Assembly (NCBI GenBank): GCA_964517065.1
Contig: CAZFBK010000006.1
Location: 1-51,170 of the forward strand
Direction of reading: 5' to 3'
Length of the DNA stretch: 51,170 bases
Source: CAYYYA01 sp964517065
Lineage (GTDB): Bacteria; Patescibacteriota; Patescibacteriia; UBA1558; 2-01-FULL-52-15
The position numbers and the translations under genes are program-made. Within the stretch, counting starts at the first letter, position 1, and each line of letters begins with the position of its first letter. Shown one piece after another: positions 49,397 through 51,170 of the stretch. Below the pieces are notes generated by a model. That model was given only the letters and a program-made list of their open reading frames with translations, was not told where the DNA came from and searched no databases.

Positions 49397-51130
49397 TTAT
49401 TCGCGTTTGATGCGTAATACTTCTTCGATCGTGGTGACGCCTAATAAAGCTTTTTGTAAACCGTCTTCAAAAATATTAATCATGCCGCTCTCAAAAGCGA
49501 TTTTTTCGATATCATTCGTAGAGGCATGGCGGGTAATAGCTTCTTGCATTGGTGCGGTATTTTCTAATAACTCCATGACACCGATACGTCCGGAGTAGCC
49601 GGTTGTATGACAACGGGTACAGCCCCGTCCTCGATAAAATGTTAGGTCAGCGAAAGTGTTGGCAGTGGGTTCAACTAAATTTAAGGTTTTGAAACGTGCC
49701 ATCATTTTCTCCAGATCAAACTCTTTGCCCAAGCTGATTAGTCTATCCGGTGTCAGATGATAACTCTCAATACAGTCCGTGCAAATCTTACGAACGAGAC
49801 GCTGAGCAATTACCAGATTGAGTGTAGAAGCAACCAAAAAAGATTCCACTTCCATATCTAAGAGGCGTGGTGGTACACCGCTGGCATTATTAGTATGCAG
49901 AGTGGACAATACCAAATGTCCGGTCAAGGCAGCACGGACGGCAATCTGCGCTGTTTCGTTATCACGAATTTCTCCGATCATGATGATATCCGGATCCTGA
50001 CGCAGCAGTGAACGCAGACCAGAGGCGAAATCATATCCAGCAGCCGTATTGACCTGTGTCTGATTGACCCGACGTACTCCGTATTCGATCGGATCTTCAA
50101 TGGTAGAGATGTTCACGTCTTCAGTGTTCAAAATATTTAAAACTGAGTACAGCGTCGTAGTCTTACCAGAGCCAGTCGGACCGACCACCAAGATCATACC
50201 AAAAGGTTTATCAATCTGACGCCGTAGCGTCTCCATATTTTTCTGGGTGAAGCCCAAATCCTCGAGGTTAAGATTCTGCGCTTCTCCGGTCATCATACGC
50301 ATGACGATCTTCTCACCGTAGAAAGCCGGTATGACCGAGACGCGGACCGATTCTTCCTCTTCTTCCAGTTTGAAAGAGAACCGTCCATCCTGCGGTACAC
50401 GATGTTCATCGATACGCAGATTGGCCAGAATCTTGATACGTGCCACTAAAGCATCATGCACCGTTGAGGGCAGCTCCACTTCATCTTTCAGCTCACCATC
50501 CACACGGAAACGGATGACAACCGCATCAGGTAAGGCCTCAATGTGAATATCTGAAGCTAGCTCAAACATGGCGTATTCCAAAATAGTATCAACGATTTTG
50601 ATGATCGGTATTTCTAAGACATGATTTTTGCCCTGAACCTCATCCTTACTCAGCTTGGTATTCAAGATCTCCCCCAAACGGCCTTTGATATCTTTGTCGT
50701 AGAGCCGAGCAGCGAAACGGTAGCCTTTGATCGTCGTTAGGAAAGGAATTATCTTCTTTTTGCTCGCTTGCTGTACTGCTTGAAGGGCTGTCTGATCAGC
50801 TGGATTGACGAAAGCAACTTTCAACTCTGTTTCGTTAGCCTCGAAAGGTATCGCCTTAGCTTTGGTTACTACGTCAGCTGTTAACTCTGCTAAGACTGGC
50901 GCTTCTAATTTACGTTTTCGTAAATTTACAAAAGGGACTTTCAATAAATCGCCAATAGCTTCGAACAAATATTGCTCAGTGATAAAGTCGCGTTCAATCA
51001 AAACCTCCTCGACTCCCCGTCGTCGGCGCGCAGCGTTATCTGCAGCGTCTGCCCAGTCAGCTTCTTTGACCAAACCACTAGCAAAAATCAGCTCTTTGAC
51101 TTGCTCGGGAGTGATTGGGAGATAGGACAT
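49397..51130 (-). CDS. pilB: Type IV pilus assembly ATPase PilB
   Basis: 577 residues. The N-terminal MshEN-type domain (about 1-150) includes FITEQYLFEAIGDLLKVPFVNL. The ATPase core has SDIHIEALPDAVVIRFRVDG, Walker A GPTGSGKTTTL (about 315), Asp box, Walker B DPDIIMIGEIRDNETAQIAVRAALTGHLVLSTLHTN, and the four-Cys zinc site (CTDC...CTRC). It drives pilus extension using ATP. pilT, pilM and a prepilin peptidase are not in the window. Confidence 0.96.
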   Translation of the reverse strand: MSYLPITPEQVKELIFASGLVKEADWADAADNAARRRRGVEEVLIERDFITEQYLFEAIGDLLKVPFVNLRKRKLEAPVLAELTADVVTKAKAIPFEANETELKVAFVNPADQTALQAVQQASKKKIIPFLTTIKGYRFAARLYDKDIKGRLGEILNTKLSKDEVQGKNHVLEIPIIKIVDTILEYAMFELASDIHIEALPDAVVIRFRVDGELKDEVELPSTVHDALVARIKILANLRIDEHRVPQDGRFSFKLEEEEESVRVSVIPAFYGEKIVMRMMTGEAQNLNLEDLGFTQKNMETLRRQIDKPFGMILVVGPTGSGKTTTLYSVLNILNTEDVNISTIEDPIEYGVRRVNQTQVNTAAGYDFASGLRSLLRQDPDIIMIGEIRDNETAQIAVRAALTGHLVLSTLHTNNASGVPPRLLDMEVESFLVASTLNLVIAQRLVRKICTDCIESYHLTPDRLISLGKEFDLEKMMARFKTLNLVEPTANTFADLTFYRGRGCTRCHTTGYSGRIGVMELLENTAPMQEAITRHASTNDIEKIAFESGMINIFEDGLQKALLGVTTIEEVLRIKRE

Positions 51131-51170
51131 GGGAAAGTCAAAATTAAAAAGTCAAAAATCAAAAATAAAT
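51131..51170. other. A-rich leader upstream of pilB
   Basis: The 40 bases consist of AAAGTCAAAA-like words, the same low-complexity type as upstream of rpsT. No ribosome binding site is seen. Confidence 0.4.

Noticed and set aside
1..51170. Recoded TGA (genetic code 25, Gracilibacteria-type)
   Set aside because: Core proteins end correctly with TGA among their stops and none needs read-through.

Overview
The window looks like a scaffold segment from an uncultivated bacterium of the Candidate Phyla Radiation (Patescibacteria), most likely a Parcubacteria-type lineage. Supporting signs are a MurE-like ligase without the usual N-terminal domain, the GEAWYV-type surface repeat in two tandem secreted proteins, an informational core broken up by small unknown membrane proteins, few Shine-Dalgarno sites, and a type IV pilus operon of odd minor pilins. 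The standard bacterial code fits: TGA is used as a stop. The lineage is inferred from protein motifs, not from an rRNA. A run of 100 Ns at 41093-41192 interrupts recA, so this is a scaffold join.

Left part (1-10905). A partial gene is followed by a probable small structured RNA with its own promoter and terminator (503-719). Then come two tandem secreted proteins with a shared repeat architecture, trhO, and a secreted 3D-domain protein. A leftward cluster follows, transcribed in the order DUF5989 protein, SxtJ-like protein, carbamoyltransferase, SGNH hydrolase, CYTH protein, deoxyribosyltransferase-like protein and NUDIX hydrolase. The first gene of that cluster is only 48 codons long (10759-10905).

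Middle part (10906-26885). A repeat-rich interval holds tRNA-Cys(GCA), a broken second tRNA 3' half and a cloverleaf-like palindrome. It is followed by proC with a long leader, polA, an RBBP9/YdeN-type hydrolase, holA, rpsT, a cytidylyltransferase-TruB fusion, uvrB, and a ruvA-FemAB-murE run. Two small membrane-protein genes come next. Then a GC-rich four-gene leftward cassette (25441-26885) stands out, with strong GGAGG-type ribosome binding sites and a promoter beside a 16-bp perfect inverted repeat.

Right part (26886-51170). rpoB has a multi-hairpin leader and is followed by rpoC, a DUF6629 protein, an unknown protein, an aquaporin, ftsK, a RodZ-like protein, recA (gapped), a flippase and an O-antigen-ligase-like protein. 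The leftward type IV pilus operon runs pilB-pilC-pseudopilin-(pilin + beta-propeller)-PulJ-like-(PilX-like + fibro-slime).

Three themes recur. First, extended -10 promoters lie only a few bases before ATG (polA, ftsK, flippase, the unknown gene at 35792), implying leaderless or near-leaderless mRNAs. Second, palindromic repeat families sit in intergenic DNA, inside a terminator loop, inside a tRNA T-loop and in frame inside truB. Third, there is a strong investment in the cell surface: peptidoglycan synthesis and branching, polysaccharide export, carbamoylation, secreted repeat proteins and decorated pilins.
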